Assembly (NCBI RefSeq): GCF_002441695.1
Contig: NZ_JXJW01000010.1
Location: 27,600 to 91,599 of the forward strand
Reading direction: 5' to 3'
Source of the DNA: Pseudolactococcus piscium
GTDB taxonomy: Bacteria; Bacillota; Bacilli; Lactobacillales; Streptococcaceae
Length of the DNA: 64,000 bases
Of the stretch, positions 46,073-55,414 are shown one piece after another. The notes under the pieces are model-generated. The model was given only the letters and a program-made list of their open reading frames with translations, was not told the origin of the DNA and made no database searches. The position numbers and the translations under genes are program-made. Each line of letters starts with the position of its first letter. Positions within the stretch are counted from its first letter, which is position 1.

Positions 46073-48577
46073 CTAAGCTACTGCTTTCATATCCGTTTCG
46101 ACTGTATCAAACAGAACATTAATCTCAGGAAAAAGACCGTCAACCGTTATTCGCTCACATCTGCCAAAGGTGTCTCTAAAAATACACTGCCCCATTGTCA
46201 TGCTTTCAAACCATGAGATTGTTTCATCAGTAACTGGTATTTTCAGGCGATTAAGGACTTTTTCAGCTTCGGTATCTGAATTAAAGGCAAAGATTGTTCC
46301 AAAGCCTGTCCCGTCATCTTCATCTGCTGTGTCATCGACTGATTGTGTAATCAAGACAAGGAAATTATTCTCTGAACGTCCGACACGTTTAATGCGTTTG
46401 ATAATGCCACGACCAACTGCTGTCGCATTGAAAAACCATGCTTCATCAAGAAAAATAATCGTCTCTTGTTTTCTGTTTTCACTACCAAATTTGTGGCAAT
46501 AATGTCCCAAAGCATACATGACAACCAAGGATTTTATTTGACTATCACTCAGTTCATCTTTTTCATCAGTAGGTAAATCAAGCCCTGTCACTTCAAGCAC
46601 AGTAATGCGACTATCCGTATCGACTGCCTGATTTTGACCGTCTGAAAAACAAAGTGACAAAATAGAATTTTGTACCATTTTTACTAAGAGATTAGCTGAA
46701 ACTCTGACCGCTTTTGAGCGATGTTTTTCAAGGTCTCTGAAAACTGTGAGCATCCCTACTTTTTCGCCACGCTCACGTAAGGCAAGGTGTTTGTCAAGCG
46801 AGTCCAGAAAAGCACTATGAAACTCCTCTTTATTTCTCAAACTATAAATTTCATTAGTCATCGAAATTGCCAAGTCTTTGGCTTCAACACCTTTGAGGAA
46901 AACAATAGGATCAAGCGCACCCCAGTTTGAACGATTATTTTTATCCAACGTGACAAAATTAATTGACCTAATGTAATCCTGAATTTCAGGATAGATGCCT
47001 TTTGTTTCATACTCTTTTAGAACTTTAAGATACTGCCGGCGCATTTCAGCTTTAGGGTCAATATAGAGTGTTTTAGCCTTCAAAAGGCTTGAATATAAAA
47101 AGAGATACTTAGTCAGAAATGATTTTCCGCCACCAATATCTCCTGTAATCGCAATGTGTGGATTACTTGTCACTTTCCCCGCTACATCCAATTTATTTGC
47201 CTGAAATGGATTGACATAGGCAAAATTGATGCTTGATTCAATCGCCTTTTTAAAATCGCCATACCACGACCCTTTATTAGCATCAATCCGCCCAATATAA
47301 AAACCAACATCTTGCCCGACTTTCTGTCCCGTAAAAAAGAGATTTTCCACAAATCCGTCTAACGTTGTAATCTGGATGAAATTTTTATCCGAGTCATCCA
47401 AAGTTTGCGTGAGTCTATTTTTATAAAATAAATAGAGCTGATCAGCCCGAGCCTTGACAAGCTCAATCCCATTTTTAGAGCAGGCATCCATGACAATTCG
47501 CATTTTTTCGACCAAGGCATCATAATTTTGATCTGCAAAAACAAGCGTTTGTAAGTAGCCCAACAAGATTTCATCGTCATTTGATCTGACAAGCAAATCT
47601 TCAACTAATGCCTTAGAGCGCTCTTTTTTATTTTGATCTACCCCACCTGCCGCATCGCCGTCCGCAATCGCCTTATTATGACGCAATCGCGCACGGTTAG
47701 CCTTGGCAGGTACCGAAAAAGTCCCCTTCTTTGATGAAAAGATAGCCTTAGTAAGTGTTTCAATCGGAAAATTAAAGCCTTGAATATCTTCTAGTAGATG
47801 CAAATAACTGACATTTTCAGGGATATAAGCAACCGGTAACATCGCCAAGTACGATTTTTCTAAGCCATTGTGCAAGGTCAAGATATTGAAATTTTCCCAT
47901 GTCAAGCTAGTATCATCTAAATTTTCAAGCGTGTTACGTGTCGCACTGACTTCAAAAGCCCGATCAAAGTCAATCCCTCGTAGATACTGCAAGCGATTAA
48001 TAAAAATCGTTTCTTGTGTGTTGAGAGGTTTTGCCATTAAAAGACTGAGCTTTTTCTCTAAGTCACTCGCATAGACTTCATAAGCTAAATACCAATCTTT
48101 TTGATAGGTAACTTTCCCCACTAAAGGCTCATAGACTTTCTTAGTCAAGTAGTTGATGCTGGTTTTAAACATCTCTTTTTTATCAAACGAAATATGACTT
48201 GATTTTAGTGGGATGGTCAGATACCAATGATACTCAAAAATCCGATCAACAGATTCACGAAGTCGAGTGTAAGACTCATCTAAAATATACCAGGCTAGAT
48301 CTTCCGTATCTTCCGAAAAATCCTGAGATAATTTCAGGTACATGGTATCTAACGCGACATCAAGCGGTATCATTGAAATATCAAAATTCTTATACTCTCT
48401 TATCCCTGATAAAACACTGGTAGTTAGTGCCTTAAAATCATCCTTTTCGTTTCTATCAATACTATTGATAATCGCTTTTGGCACTTCAAACATCGCATAA
48501 ACATCGCCATTATCTTTCAGAACCAAATTATCATGGATGTCCGATATATCATTTTTGAAATTCGTTTTTAAATTCAT
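46073..48577 (-). CDS. VirB4-like conjugation ATPase (ORF16-type)
   Basis: 834 residues. Energizes the type IV secretion channel. Walker A GDIGGGKSFL in the central part, Walker B TIIFLDEAWFF, and the LITQSVDD region. N-terminal 400 residues are the CagE/VirB4 domain. Start ATG 48577 with GAGGGAAA; overlaps the tcpE gene by 29 bases. Confidence 0.95.
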   Translation of the reverse strand: MNLKTNFKNDISDIHDNLVLKDNGDVYAMFEVPKAIINSIDRNEKDDFKALTTSVLSGIREYKNFDISMIPLDVALDTMYLKLSQDFSEDTEDLAWYILDESYTRLRESVDRIFEYHWYLTIPLKSSHISFDKKEMFKTSINYLTKKVYEPLVGKVTYQKDWYLAYEVYASDLEKKLSLLMAKPLNTQETIFINRLQYLRGIDFDRAFEVSATRNTLENLDDTSLTWENFNILTLHNGLEKSYLAMLPVAYIPENVSYLHLLEDIQGFNFPIETLTKAIFSSKKGTFSVPAKANRARLRHNKAIADGDAAGGVDQNKKERSKALVEDLLVRSNDDEILLGYLQTLVFADQNYDALVEKMRIVMDACSKNGIELVKARADQLYLFYKNRLTQTLDDSDKNFIQITTLDGFVENLFFTGQKVGQDVGFYIGRIDANKGSWYGDFKKAIESSINFAYVNPFQANKLDVAGKVTSNPHIAITGDIGGGKSFLTKYLFLYSSLLKAKTLYIDPKAEMRRQYLKVLKEYETKGIYPEIQDYIRSINFVTLDKNNRSNWGALDPIVFLKGVEAKDLAISMTNEIYSLRNKEEFHSAFLDSLDKHLALRERGEKVGMLTVFRDLEKHRSKAVRVSANLLVKMVQNSILSLCFSDGQNQAVDTDSRITVLEVTGLDLPTDEKDELSDSQIKSLVVMYALGHYCHKFGSENRKQETIIFLDEAWFFNATAVGRGIIKRIKRVGRSENNFLVLITQSVDDTADEDDGTGFGTIFAFNSDTEAEKVLNRLKIPVTDETISWFESMTMGQCIFRDTFGRCERITVDGLFPEINVLFDTVETDMKAVA

Positions 48578-48950
48578 TTTCCCTCATTTCATATAGGATG
48601 CCCTTATTTAAGAAAAAGCAGTGTCGCTTTATGCCATAGGTTAAGTAAAAACTGAGCCACCCCCGGATAAAAGCTGGAAAATATTTCCCGTCAATTTTCC
48701 AATCTGCTAATTTCTGTCCCAATTTATAGGCAATCAATAAAGCGGCCGCAAAGAACCAACCTGTCGGAAGAAATTTTAACAGCCTATACCAGATAATTGT
48801 TTCAATAAGCAGTACAACAGCGGCATAAGCCACAAACGAATATTTGATCGGGCTTAACAGAGGATAACCAAAGATCGTATGAAAAGTGTTTTGTTCCTCC
48901 AAGGCTTTCTTATAGGCATAGAGATGCTTATCTTTTATCGTTTCTGCCAT
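48549..48950 (-). CDS. tcpE: Conjugation protein TcpE (ORF17-type)
   Basis: 133 residues with two close membrane helices (SFVAYAAVVLLIETIIWYRLL, FLPTGWFFAAALLIAYKLG) and the WKIDGKYFPAFIRGWLSFYLTYGIKR tail of the TcpE family. Part of the inner mating complex. GGGGG ribosome site. Confidence 0.88.
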   Translation of the reverse strand: MAETIKDKHLYAYKKALEEQNTFHTIFGYPLLSPIKYSFVAYAAVVLLIETIIWYRLLKFLPTGWFFAAALLIAYKLGQKLADWKIDGKYFPAFIRGWLSFYLTYGIKRHCFFLNKGILYEMRENEFKNEFQK

Positions 48951-48954
48951 AACT

Positions 48955-49194
48955 TTAGCCCCCTAAAACAGTTTCAAAAACTCGTTGCAAGAATCCCATG
49001 ACAACCTTAGCAATAGTTTTGAGAATATCTGGAAAATAGACGATACCTACCAAAAGTAGGTTACCTGCAATAATACTTACAATTTTGCCCCAGTCCTGCT
49101 TACCGATCCCCTTAGTCACAATGTAGTAACCCGAAAAGATAACAGCTGCGGGCACCAGACCTTTTTCTGCTAAATCTTTAAACACACCATTCAT
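48955..49194 (-). CDS. tcpD: Conjugation membrane protein TcpD
   Basis: 79 residues, two hydrophobic segments (LVPAAVIFSGYYIV, IVSIIAGNLLLVGIVYFPDIL). Short proteins of this form sit between TcpC and TcpE in Tn916/pCW3-type systems. Strong ribosome site AGGGGG. Confidence 0.75.
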   Translation of the reverse strand: MNGVFKDLAEKGLVPAAVIFSGYYIVTKGIGKQDWGKIVSIIAGNLLLVGIVYFPDILKTIAKVVMGFLQRVFETVLGG

Positions 49195-49200
49195 ATTGAA

Positions 49201-50445
49201 TTACCCCCTATCTTTTTTTGAATCACTCGCTTTAATACCATGATAGAGCTTGCTCACAAAAAGCATATCTTCTTTTTTGGTAAGCTCCAGCGTGAAGTCC
49301 TCACTGTGCGTCATCGCAAAATTGTCTTCAAACGTCACTTGTATCTCAGCAGTTAATTTTGTCTCGCTTTGATTAAGCGTATAATACGAATAATCTAATG
49401 ACTTAAACTTGTAGCCTGTAATTCCTCGAATCCCCTTACTCATAGTTGCTAGGGTATTGTCATCACTTGTATAAGCCGTGAAAAAAGCAGATACAAAGTT
49501 ATTGGCTTTCGTCTGCCATGCCTCATCGTAAATACTGGTCATTTTGTCCAACTTATTCTGCTTGACTTTATTTGCTTGTAAACTCTCAGTTTGCGTCACA
49601 AAGGGTAAGTCACTGACATAGTATTTTCCAGATTTTTCACTGAAAGGGATATTAAAAATAGTTGACACTTCATGCCAACTATCTCCTTCACTTGTCTTAA
49701 CACGATAAATCACCGCGTATGATCCGACCTTATCTTTAATTTCAAGTAAGGTTGAACTCACTAATTCATACGCCCCTTTATTTGTTTGTGGATTTTTGAC
49801 ATCTAGCAACTCACCACCATAAAAAGGGATTAAAGCATCTTGATTTAAATTATCCAATCCTTTGTTAAAGTATGCCCCCACAAAATTTGACAGAAACAAA
49901 TTGATTTTGTTATTCGTGTCTAAACCCGAATCAGCTTTTAGCGCTGTAACAGACTGCGGATTGGCTTGCTTGAAATTTCTTAGACCAGTAGAAAATAAAG
50001 CAAAAGCTGACAAAGCAACTAATCCAATCACCGTACCATAAACAATCATATTTGCCTTACGTTGACTGTATTGTTTGGGTAATTTAACCGCTTTTTTTTC
50101 AACTTTCTGTCGTGTTTTCGACTGTTTTTCTAGCTTTCTTTGTGCCTTTTGATAGCGTTTGACTTCTTTTTTAGTCATGCCGTCATAGTTTTCAGACTGT
50201 CTTTGACAAGAACTTTCTGAGACCAATCCATCCGAAACATTTTCAAATTGATTAACTTTTTTCCTCGACTTTTTCTTTTTAGGCTCTGGTGAAATCAAAT
50301 AATTTTCAATGGCACTAATTTGCGCCTGATCAAGTGATGAACTAGCTGCTTTCGCCTCAAACCCTAGTGTATTTGAAATCGCTAAAATCTCTTTAGATGT
50401 CCTATCTAAATTTCTTGCGACTTCATAAATTCTTGTCTTTGACAT
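49201..50445 (-). CDS. tcpC: Conjugation protein TcpC with an IF-2-like N-terminal domain
   Basis: 414 residues from ATG 50445 with AGAGG. First about 52 residues, SKTRIYEVARNLDRTSKEIL...LGFEAKAASSSLDQAQISAIENYL, look like the N-terminal domain of translation initiation factor IF-2. Then a basic stretch, one membrane helix (MIVYGTVIGLVALSAFALF), and two NTF2-like extracellular domains that form the TcpC scaffold of the transfer channel. The cytoplasmic domain may bind RNA, ribosome or another Tcp protein. Confidence 0.88.
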   Translation of the reverse strand: MSKTRIYEVARNLDRTSKEILAISNTLGFEAKAASSSLDQAQISAIENYLISPEPKKKKSRKKVNQFENVSDGLVSESSCQRQSENYDGMTKKEVKRYQKAQRKLEKQSKTRQKVEKKAVKLPKQYSQRKANMIVYGTVIGLVALSAFALFSTGLRNFKQANPQSVTALKADSGLDTNNKINLFLSNFVGAYFNKGLDNLNQDALIPFYGGELLDVKNPQTNKGAYELVSSTLLEIKDKVGSYAVIYRVKTSEGDSWHEVSTIFNIPFSEKSGKYYVSDLPFVTQTESLQANKVKQNKLDKMTSIYDEAWQTKANNFVSAFFTAYTSDDNTLATMSKGIRGITGYKFKSLDYSYYTLNQSETKLTAEIQVTFEDNFAMTHSEDFTLELTKKEDMLFVSKLYHGIKASDSKKDRG

Positions 50446-50575
50446 ATGATTCCTCTTTTCTGACATTAAGTGATTTGTCCTCTAATTCCTCAATGACTGC
50501 GTTAGCAACTGATAAGTGTTCATATTGACCAATCACCTCATTGGTATAACGATCAATAACTAAAAATACTGACAT
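50423..50575 (-). CDS. Small ORF of 50 residues overlapping tcpC start
   Basis: ATG 50575 has AAAGGA five bases upstream; encodes MSVFLVIDRYTNEVIGQYEHL... and ends in TGA 50425. It overlaps the start of tcpC by 23 bases in another frame. Its ribosome site and coding-like composition support translation, possibly coupling to tcpC. Function unknown. Confidence 0.6.
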   Translation of the reverse strand: MSVFLVIDRYTNEVIGQYEHLSVANAVIEELEDKSLNVRKEESYVKDKNL

Positions 50576-50593
50576 TATTTTCCTTTCCATGCC

Positions 50594-51040
50594 TTACTGT
50601 ACTTGACTTTCTGTACCATCTGGATTGACAATAATAATGTTATATCCTGCGTACTGCGCTTTTAGTGCTTCAATATCAGATGACAAATCTGATGTCTCCG
50701 TTGATATTTCTCCAAGTGGTACAGCTATTTCTGGTACAAAATCATAAGTACACTCGGGCACTGTTTCAATTGGTGGTGGCGTTGTCGTTGAGGGAGCTTG
50801 TGGCGCTGAAACAGGTGGTGCTTTACTTTCAGCAACTACCTGTTTTTCACTAGAACTCTTTTCACTTATGACTGCTTTGGAAGATTCCGAAACTGACTTA
50901 AACTCAAATGAGTTAGCATTTTCTTTTTTGATTGTTTCTTCTGAGCGATCGCCACCAATTAAAAAATAAGCACCAAACCCAATGATACTTACCGCAACGA
51001 CTGCAAAAATCGCAAATAAGATTTTTAAAAATTTATTCAC
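50594..51040 (-). CDS. Membrane-anchored Ser/Pro-rich hypothetical protein
   Basis: 148 residues from GTG 51040, with AGGTGAGG six bases upstream. One membrane helix (ILFAIFAVVAVSIIGFGAYFLIGG) and an outer Ser/Pro/Thr-rich tail with APQAPSTTTPPPIE, likely stretched through the wall. Between the adhesin and tcpC in the transfer operon. Not recognised. Confidence 0.6.
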   Translation of the reverse strand: MNKFLKILFAIFAVVAVSIIGFGAYFLIGGDRSEETIKKENANSFEFKSVSESSKAVISEKSSSEKQVVAESKAPPVSAPQAPSTTTPPPIETVPECTYDFVPEIAVPLGEISTETSDLSSDIEALKAQYAGYNIIIVNPDGTESQVQ

Positions 51041-51120
51041 GGTACACCTCACCTTCTTTTTGTTTTATTGGACTTCACACCCCATCTGCACGTTCCTCTA
51101 GTCGTGGTTTAGTTGATTAA

Positions 51121-54100
51121 CTATTTCTTGATTTTATCTTTACCGCCTCTTAGAGCTTTAAAGATGACCTTGTGCTTTATGATTGTAACGATTACCACAA
51201 TCAAGCCACCAATAGCAGTTGCGAGAAGTGCTTTCCCCTCGCCAGTTTTAGGTAGGAAAATTTTAATAACTTGATTGACTGGCTTAGGTTTCTTACCATA
51301 CCATTTGTCTTTATCCCCAACAGTCTTACCACTAATTGTGCCTTTAGCTGATACTGTGATTTCATCACTATGCACCTCACCTGCCGTGATAGATTCAAGT
51401 GTACCTGTTCCAACAATATAGCCACCAACTGGCAATTCAAGTAGTTTGCCATCAAGTTCAAGTGCGCCATCTTTATTAGTTGTAAGCGCCTTACCATTGT
51501 AAGTCCACTTGATCTCTTTGACATCATGATTACCGTCAAGCGTTTTATCCGTCAACTTGATATGAGTCAGACTTTCAGTTCCGTTGTTTGTCACACGAAA
51601 ATTGATTGTTTGAGCTTTGTCGCCTAATTCAACCGCTGTCTGTTCAGTATCAGAATCGCCCTTACCTAAGTTATCAGGCTTATCAAGATGATTGCCTATG
51701 CCACCCTTAGAGATAGCTTCACTTGATTTCTCGACATCAACTAATGGTTTAGATTTAAAGCCATGCCATTCATCATCATCTCCAACCTTTTCATTTGATT
51801 TGACACCGACACCTGACACGGTAATCTTATCAGCGTGAGTTTCGCCCTCGTCTAGTTTTTCAAGCATACCAGTTGCTTCAAGCGTTTCGCCACCTTTTAA
51901 GATGAACACCTTACTATCAAGATAGAAAATACCAGACTTATCAACCGTGAGCGCTTTTCCTTTGTAAGTCCACTTAATATCTTTCACTTGTTTTTTACCC
52001 TCAGTCGTTTTATCAACTGCCGTCAAATTCGTCAAATCGTCTTCGCCATTATTTATCAACTTAAAGAAAATTTTAGGACTGTCGTTAAGTACCGCAAGCG
52101 CTGTTTCTTTGGTGTCGTGGTCATCTTTGCCGAGGTTATTAGCCTTGTCTTTGTGATTACCTGCGCCACCTTTAGCAATTTCACTATTGGTTTTTTCAAC
52201 ATCAATGGACGGCTTAGGCTTGTGTCCGTGCCATTCGTCATCATCTCCGACTTCACGTTTAGATTCCAGACCAAGCGCCACAACCTCTACAATATCCGCA
52301 TGGTCTTCCCCACCAACTAATTTTTCAAGCGTACCAGTTCCCTCAATCGTTTCGCCAACTTTCAGGACAAGAGCTTGACCGTCAAGAAAAAGCACCCCGA
52401 ACTTATCAGCCGTGAGTACTTTACCTTTATACGTGAACTGAATAGCTTTCACTTGTTTAGTACCTGTAGTTGTTTTATCAATAACCTTGAGATTGGTTAA
52501 ATCATCTTCGCCGTTATTGGTAACTTTGAAGAAAATTTTAGTGCTATCGCCAGTTACTTCAAAAGCAGTTTCTTTAGTGTCATGGTCGTGTTCGCCTAAA
52601 TTATTGACACTATCTTCATAGTTCCCAATACCATTTTTGGTAATTTCACCGTTAGTTTTCTCAATATCGATTGATGGAACAGGATTTGCACCTTTATCTG
52701 TCAATGTTATTTTGGATAAACTGATAAACGGCACGCCGTCTGATACAATACCAGCCAGGCTGCCTGAGATATTGTCATTTTTATCTGTCGTCTGATTATC
52801 GCTTTGACTAAAGACACGATTAGAAAATGGTTTTGACCCGTCAGGTTGATAGCTTGCCGTAATCGTGATGATGTCAGTTTTAGGATCAGTAATCATGTGA
52901 ATGTAGATTGGTCTAATTGGCTGATAACCGTTAGGAAGGGTTGCCATGTCCTCAGTTATCACATAATCGCCATAGACAAGTTCAGTACTAGCATAACCGT
53001 CCTCGTCTCCCTTGATCCCCGTCGTTATTGTTTGAGCAGCAGCATCTGTCCCTACAAGTGGCGCAATATTGAATTTCACACCATTAAATCCAGATTCCGC
53101 AGATTCCCCAGCAATTTCAACGAGTTTTTGGATGATGAGTTTAGCCTTGATTACTTGTTCTTTCGAGTGGGTATCAGACGTGATCACATTAGCCGTTTGA
53201 TCATCTTGTTTTTTGATTTCAAACGGTATTTCTGAGCTGTCTAAGGCATAACCAACAGGTGCATTTAATTCTTTCCAAACATACTTGCCAAGAGGTAAAT
53301 TACCAATGTAGACGGTTAGTTTCGTATCATCAACACCGACCACGATATTATCACCATGCTTGACAACTCTGCCGTTAATGACTGATTCGGTAACTTTTTC
53401 GCCTGAGATAAGTTTGGCTTTAGGCATAGCTGACCATTTGACCGGTTCACCTTTTTTATGAGGGCTAGAGCCATCGGAATCATCCCCGTAGAATAAACCA
53501 TATTCAGCTGTTTTCATTTCAGCTTTTCCTTGAGCTTTTTCACCCGTGGCTTTATCAGACTTCCAAAGTTTGTTTTCGCCCTTAACCTCCTGATTTGTGC
53601 CCTGAGCTGTACCGTAGACAATCTCAGTTTGATTATCTTGCCAAGTCAAAGTCACTTCAATTGGTTTGAAAGTGTTAACAAAGCCAGCGCTTGCCTTAGT
53701 TTCATCTAGCTTATACTTGCCCAGAGGTAGATTTTTAAAGACGAGTTTACCGGCTTTGTCCGTCTTAGCCGTATAGATTTTTCCGTCAGTTAGGCTTGTC
53801 AATCTCAGCTCATTATCTACCAAGGTATAGTTTTCATTCCACATCTTGTCACCGGACTCGGCCCCTCTTTTCGTGACCGTAACCTCACCCATGACCGGCT
53901 TATTTTCGACTTTGACGACTGGTGCAGCATCTCCTTTTTTACCAGCAACGACTGTCACTTTGTAAGTTTTAAGGTTGTGCGTTTGACCCGTCACAGATGT
54001 CACGGAACTTGCCCGCTCTTTAAGCGTATATTCACCAGGTTTTAATTTGGGACTTTCAACCGCGCTACCATTTACAGGGATTGCAATATCTCCGACATCT

Positions 54101-55278
54101 TTACCATCTTTATCATAGATGTCAAAAACAAGTGGTAAAAAGCTATACAAATTATTAGGCATTGCATCATCGTACCCTAAAAGAGACTTATCCAACTTAA
54201 ACGTTCCGTCCAGGACAACTTTGATATCCGTTCTACCAAAAATCCCCAAAGCAATTGTGGATTTTTGATTTTCTCCGTCATACTTAACGGCATTGGTTGT
54301 ATTAGTTGTAACCTTAATCAAACTTTTAGCACCTAGTATCGAGCCATCCGTTTCATTTGTCGTAGTACTTGGTCCCACTAAAACACCATTGCTTAATGTG
54401 ATTTGTGTGTCTGATGATAGGATAATGCCTTGAAGTCCCGTAATACCATAGCTGACACGTTGAGAGGAATCAATATCCGAATATCGAGTAGCTTGTAGTA
54501 CACTATCAATCTCCGCACCCGTATTATGATTAATTAGCGTATAGCTAAAGGTAACTTGATCAAGTTGTGCAACACCGGATGTATTCCACCAACCTACACC
54601 TCCTGATCCTGTGCCTCCTCCTGATCCTGTTTCCCCCTCACCGGGACCACCAGTCGCCCCTTCAAAGGGTGCACCAACATCAATTTGAAGTGTCCCGTCA
54701 CTTGCTTGCCCCTGGAGCGCAACCATGAGTCCTGTTTTGGGAAGTGCTGTATTACTCGCATTGTCAATTGGATTGTATGAATTCAATGTCAGTTTCACGT
54801 CGATTGGAATAACATTATCTGACATATCCTTGACAGACCCCATATTCTTAATCAAGATGCTTTGACCTTCATCCATTTTGAGCGCTTGTGCACCCGCAAA
54901 TCCATCTTGTCGCATAAAATAGCCAATTCCCGTTGTTGAAACACTGCGAGTCCCCTCAATTGTTGTATTAGATTGCCAAGCAAGGTTGTTTGCGACATAC
55001 TTAACAGAGTTGGCATTATCACCAACGAGTGACCGCACAACATTCGAAAATTTCTCAGATGACATATCATTATTGGGCGTTTTGACAACTGGCTTACCAT
55101 TAGCTGTCCCAATCGTTACCGCACCAGTGTCACTGAGTTCATCTGCATTAACGACACCGAATTGAAATAGTTGCGTAAGTGGGGAGGTTTGACTCACCGC
55201 TATCCCACCACCAACTAATATCGCAAGGGCACTTGACGTATAGAGCCATTTTTTCCCTGATTTCCATTTTTTATTCAC
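51121..55278 (-). CDS. LPXTG-anchored surface adhesin with SpaA/Cna-B domains and three 155-residue repeats
   Basis: 1385 residues, starts with GTG 55278 (AGAGG). Signal peptide to about residue 45, a 300-residue N-terminal region with a Gly/Thr-rich loop (GEGETGSGGGTGSGG), several Cna-B/SpaA-like domains (VTKRGAESG..., LPLGKYKLDETKASAGF, VYIGNLPLGKYVWKELNAPVGYALDSSEIPF), three tandem 155-residue repeats, and a sortase anchor LPKTGEGK, hydrophobic helix and basic tail. Likely helps donor and recipient cells stick together during transfer, or binds a host surface. Confidence 0.9.
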   Translation of the reverse strand: MNKKWKSGKKWLYTSSALAILVGGGIAVSQTSPLTQLFQFGVVNADELSDTGAVTIGTANGKPVVKTPNNDMSSEKFSNVVRSLVGDNANSVKYVANNLAWQSNTTIEGTRSVSTTGIGYFMRQDGFAGAQALKMDEGQSILIKNMGSVKDMSDNVIPIDVKLTLNSYNPIDNASNTALPKTGLMVALQGQASDGTLQIDVGAPFEGATGGPGEGETGSGGGTGSGGVGWWNTSGVAQLDQVTFSYTLINHNTGAEIDSVLQATRYSDIDSSQRVSYGITGLQGIILSSDTQITLSNGVLVGPSTTTNETDGSILGAKSLIKVTTNTTNAVKYDGENQKSTIALGIFGRTDIKVVLDGTFKLDKSLLGYDDAMPNNLYSFLPLVFDIYDKDGKDVGDIAIPVNGSAVESPKLKPGEYTLKERASSVTSVTGQTHNLKTYKVTVVAGKKGDAAPVVKVENKPVMGEVTVTKRGAESGDKMWNENYTLVDNELRLTSLTDGKIYTAKTDKAGKLVFKNLPLGKYKLDETKASAGFVNTFKPIEVTLTWQDNQTEIVYGTAQGTNQEVKGENKLWKSDKATGEKAQGKAEMKTAEYGLFYGDDSDGSSPHKKGEPVKWSAMPKAKLISGEKVTESVINGRVVKHGDNIVVGVDDTKLTVYIGNLPLGKYVWKELNAPVGYALDSSEIPFEIKKQDDQTANVITSDTHSKEQVIKAKLIIQKLVEIAGESAESGFNGVKFNIAPLVGTDAAAQTITTGIKGDEDGYASTELVYGDYVITEDMATLPNGYQPIRPIYIHMITDPKTDIITITASYQPDGSKPFSNRVFSQSDNQTTDKNDNISGSLAGIVSDGVPFISLSKITLTDKGANPVPSIDIEKTNGEITKNGIGNYEDSVNNLGEHDHDTKETAFEVTGDSTKIFFKVTNNGEDDLTNLKVIDKTTTGTKQVKAIQFTYKGKVLTADKFGVLFLDGQALVLKVGETIEGTGTLEKLVGGEDHADIVEVVALGLESKREVGDDDEWHGHKPKPSIDVEKTNSEIAKGGAGNHKDKANNLGKDDHDTKETALAVLNDSPKIFFKLINNGEDDLTNLTAVDKTTEGKKQVKDIKWTYKGKALTVDKSGIFYLDSKVFILKGGETLEATGMLEKLDEGETHADKITVSGVGVKSNEKVGDDDEWHGFKSKPLVDVEKSSEAISKGGIGNHLDKPDNLGKGDSDTEQTAVELGDKAQTINFRVTNNGTESLTHIKLTDKTLDGNHDVKEIKWTYNGKALTTNKDGALELDGKLLELPVGGYIVGTGTLESITAGEVHSDEITVSAKGTISGKTVGDKDKWYGKKPKPVNQVIKIFLPKTGEGKALLATAIGGLIVVIVTIIKHKVIFKALRGGKDKIKK
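51283..52677 (-). repeat. Three tandem 465-bp repeats inside the adhesin gene
   Basis: Each unit encodes 155 residues beginning PSIDIEK / PSIDVEK / PLVDVEK, with NLG-x-x-D-x-DT-x-x-TA, NNG-x-x-x-LT, and ending in D-D-E/K-W-x-G-x-K-x-K. Unit starts at 52677, 52212 and 51747, equal 465-bp spacing. Repeats differ in many residues, so the copies are old. Confidence 0.85.
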
Positions 55279-55310
55279 AATTTGCCTCTTTCTAGTTTTA
55301 GCGAACAGAA

Positions 55311-55334
55311 TAAAAAGCGCTCAACGAACGCTTT
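55311..55334 (-). terminator. Hairpin with T run in front of the adhesin gene
   Basis: Minus strand AAAGCG pairs with CGCTTT over a 9-base loop, followed by TTATT. Lies 33 bases before the adhesin start. Could limit read-through into the adhesin. Confidence 0.6.
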
Positions 55335-55361
55335 ATCTTATGATTGATTAATTTTTAGACA

Positions 55362-55397
55362 ATAAAAAAGACAAGAATTTAGATTTCCTGTCTTCTT
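55362..55397 (-). terminator. Terminator after the coiled-coil gene
   Basis: Minus strand AAGACA-GAA pairs with TTC-TGTCTT, then six Ts, 18 bases after the stop at 55415. Confidence 0.8.
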
Positions 55398-55414
55398 ATA
55401 TCTAATTTTAATAG

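Noticed and set aside
51988..53235. Several 110-130 codon ORFs against the adhesin
   Set aside because: Opposite-strand shadows of the repeat region; repeated similarity follows the adhesin repeats.
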